NCBI GenBank assembly: GCA_023700825.1
Contig: JAMPYE010000242.1
Location: 1-6,662 of the forward strand
Direction of reading: 5' to 3'
From: Thermoanaerobaculia bacterium
GTDB lineage: Bacteria > Acidobacteriota > Thermoanaerobaculia > Gp7-AA8
DNA: 6,662 nt
The notes below the pieces were generated by a model. That model did no database searches and was not told the DNA's origin. It saw only the letters and a program-made list of their open reading frames with translations. Shown piece by piece: positions 6,365 through 6,662 of the stretch (position 1 is its first letter; every line of letters starts with the position of its first letter). Both the position numbers and the translations under genes were made by a program.

Positions 6365-6545
6365 GGCGAAAGGCGAAAGGCGAAAGGCGAGAGGCGAGAG
6401 GCGAGAGTAATCAAGAGTAATGGAGCTCGCACGAACAGCCTGAGTTCTCCGGGATCCAGGGGTGCCGGATCACCGCTTCGCGCTACCGAGGGCACAGCCA
6501 CGCCGCATGCCGCTTGCTCTCGCCTCTCGCCTTCCGCCTTCCGCC
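6365..6545. repeat. Inverted-repeat element B with tandem 7-bp arms
   Basis: The left arm is six uninterrupted 7-bp units: GGCGAAA three times (6365-6385), then GGCGAGA three times (6386-6406). The right arm (6518-6545), read on the minus strand, is GGCGGAA twice then GGCGAGA twice. The two arms can therefore pair over about 28 bp with two mismatches and in several registers. The 111-bp interior is not A/G-biased like the arms. It contains CGGGATCCAGGGGTGCCGG (6450-6468), similar to the core of the element at 3403-3553, and a small GGTG/CACC hairpin (6461-6474). The element begins 5 nt after the sugar phosphotransferase stop and ends 45 nt before the hemL -10 box. No T-run follows the stem, so it is not a classic intrinsic terminator. 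No transposase or clear target duplication is seen. Confidence 0.85.
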
Positions 6546-6569
6546 TCCCCCGAAGTGCGAATCGTCACC

Positions 6570-6596
6570 TTGCCTCGGGACACCAGATCGTATAAT
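6570..6596 (+). promoter_or_regulatory. Predicted hemL promoter
   Basis: A perfect -10 box TATAAT (6591-6596) lies 10 nt before the hemL ATG. A candidate -35, TTGCCT (6570-6575, 4 of 6), precedes it with a short 15-bp spacer. A start site 6-8 nt after the -10 would leave a leader of only about 2-4 nt. There is no Shine-Dalgarno in that stretch, so hemL is predicted to be leaderless or nearly so. Confidence 0.65.
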
Positions 6597-6606
6597 CGCG
6601 CCCGCC

Positions 6607-6662
6607 ATGGCGAAGAACTCCAGCACACTTTTCGAGCGCGCACAGAAAGTCATTCCCGGCGG
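6607..6662 (+). CDS. hemL: Glutamate-1-semialdehyde 2,1-aminomutase, 5' end (runs off window)
   Basis: Only the first 18 codons and two bases are present. They encode MAKNSSTLFERAQKVIPGG, assuming the incomplete last codon is glycine (GGN). The S..LFERAQKVIPGG opening is characteristic of HemL, the PLP enzyme that makes 5-aminolevulinate from glutamate-1-semialdehyde in the C5 route to haem. The catalytic lysine and the rest of the protein lie outside. The ATG at 6607 is supported by the family N-terminus and by the TATAAT box just upstream. Other class III aminotransferases can start similarly, so the call rests on a short but distinctive match. Confidence 0.83.
   Translation, partial: MAKNSSTLFERAQKVIPG

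Noticed and set aside
6365..6406. CRISPR-like array
   Set aside because: Units are 7 bp with no spacers between them; this is a tandem heptamer array, not repeat-spacer architecture.
6365..6545. Intrinsic terminator for the sugar phosphotransferase operon
   Set aside because: A strong stem is possible, but the loop is over 100 nt and no U-tract follows the right arm, so a classic terminator is not supported.
6358..6555. Target-site duplication GAAG flanking the second inverted-repeat element (6358-6361 and 6552-6555)
   Set aside because: Four bases are too short, and the copies are not immediately adjacent to the arm ends; chance is the simpler explanation.
4949..6595. A 548-codon open frame on the plus strand across the sugar phosphotransferase gene
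   Set aside because: Its translation is Arg/Ala-rich with no domain, and it overlaps a gene with complete family motifs in another frame. Long open shadow frames are expected at this GC content.

Overview
The window is a GC-rich bacterial chromosome segment with tightly packed genes, ATGA stop/start overlaps and mostly G/C third codon positions. The gene content (trpBA, a polyprenyl-linked glycosylation pair, exopolysaccharide initiation genes and hemL) and the spacer repeats suggest a Gram-negative-type bacterium from a less-studied high-GC phylum such as Acidobacteriota. That placement is inference only; nothing here fixes the taxon.

Layout, left to right. Positions 1-1127 hold the 3' end of trpB and complete trpA on the + strand, overlapping by ATGA, with a Shine-Dalgarno sequence for trpA. 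Convergent to them, on the - strand, is a two-gene operon (3375 down to 1158): a soluble GT2 glycosyltransferase related to polyprenyl-phosphate sugar synthases, then a multi-membrane-spanning GT39/ArnT-like transferase. The likely logic is that the GT2 enzyme loads a sugar on a polyprenyl phosphate and the GT39 enzyme transfers it to an acceptor outside the cytoplasmic face. Divergent from this pair, on the + strand (3628-6359), are a small CxxC/CxxC zinc-ribbon-like protein, a WbaZ-like GT4 glycosyltransferase and a WcaJ/WbaP-type undecaprenyl-phosphate sugar phosphotransferase. The last enzyme starts polysaccharide repeat units on the lipid carrier and the GT4 probably extends them. The window ends in the first 18 codons of hemL (6607 onward).

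The two real spacers (3376-3627 and 6360-6606) are the most unusual parts. Each contains an inverted-repeat element of about 150-180 bp whose left arm is built of tandem 7-bp purine-rich units with a common pattern, GGMGAAW. Both elements carry a similar core (CGGGAT..GGGGTG..CCGG), and the cores point the same way relative to the gene start that follows. In both cases that start is preceded by a good -10 box only 9-10 nt away and no Shine-Dalgarno, so hemL (ATG) and the GT2 gene (TTG) are predicted to be leaderless or nearly so, while the internal gene trpA has a normal ribosome binding site.
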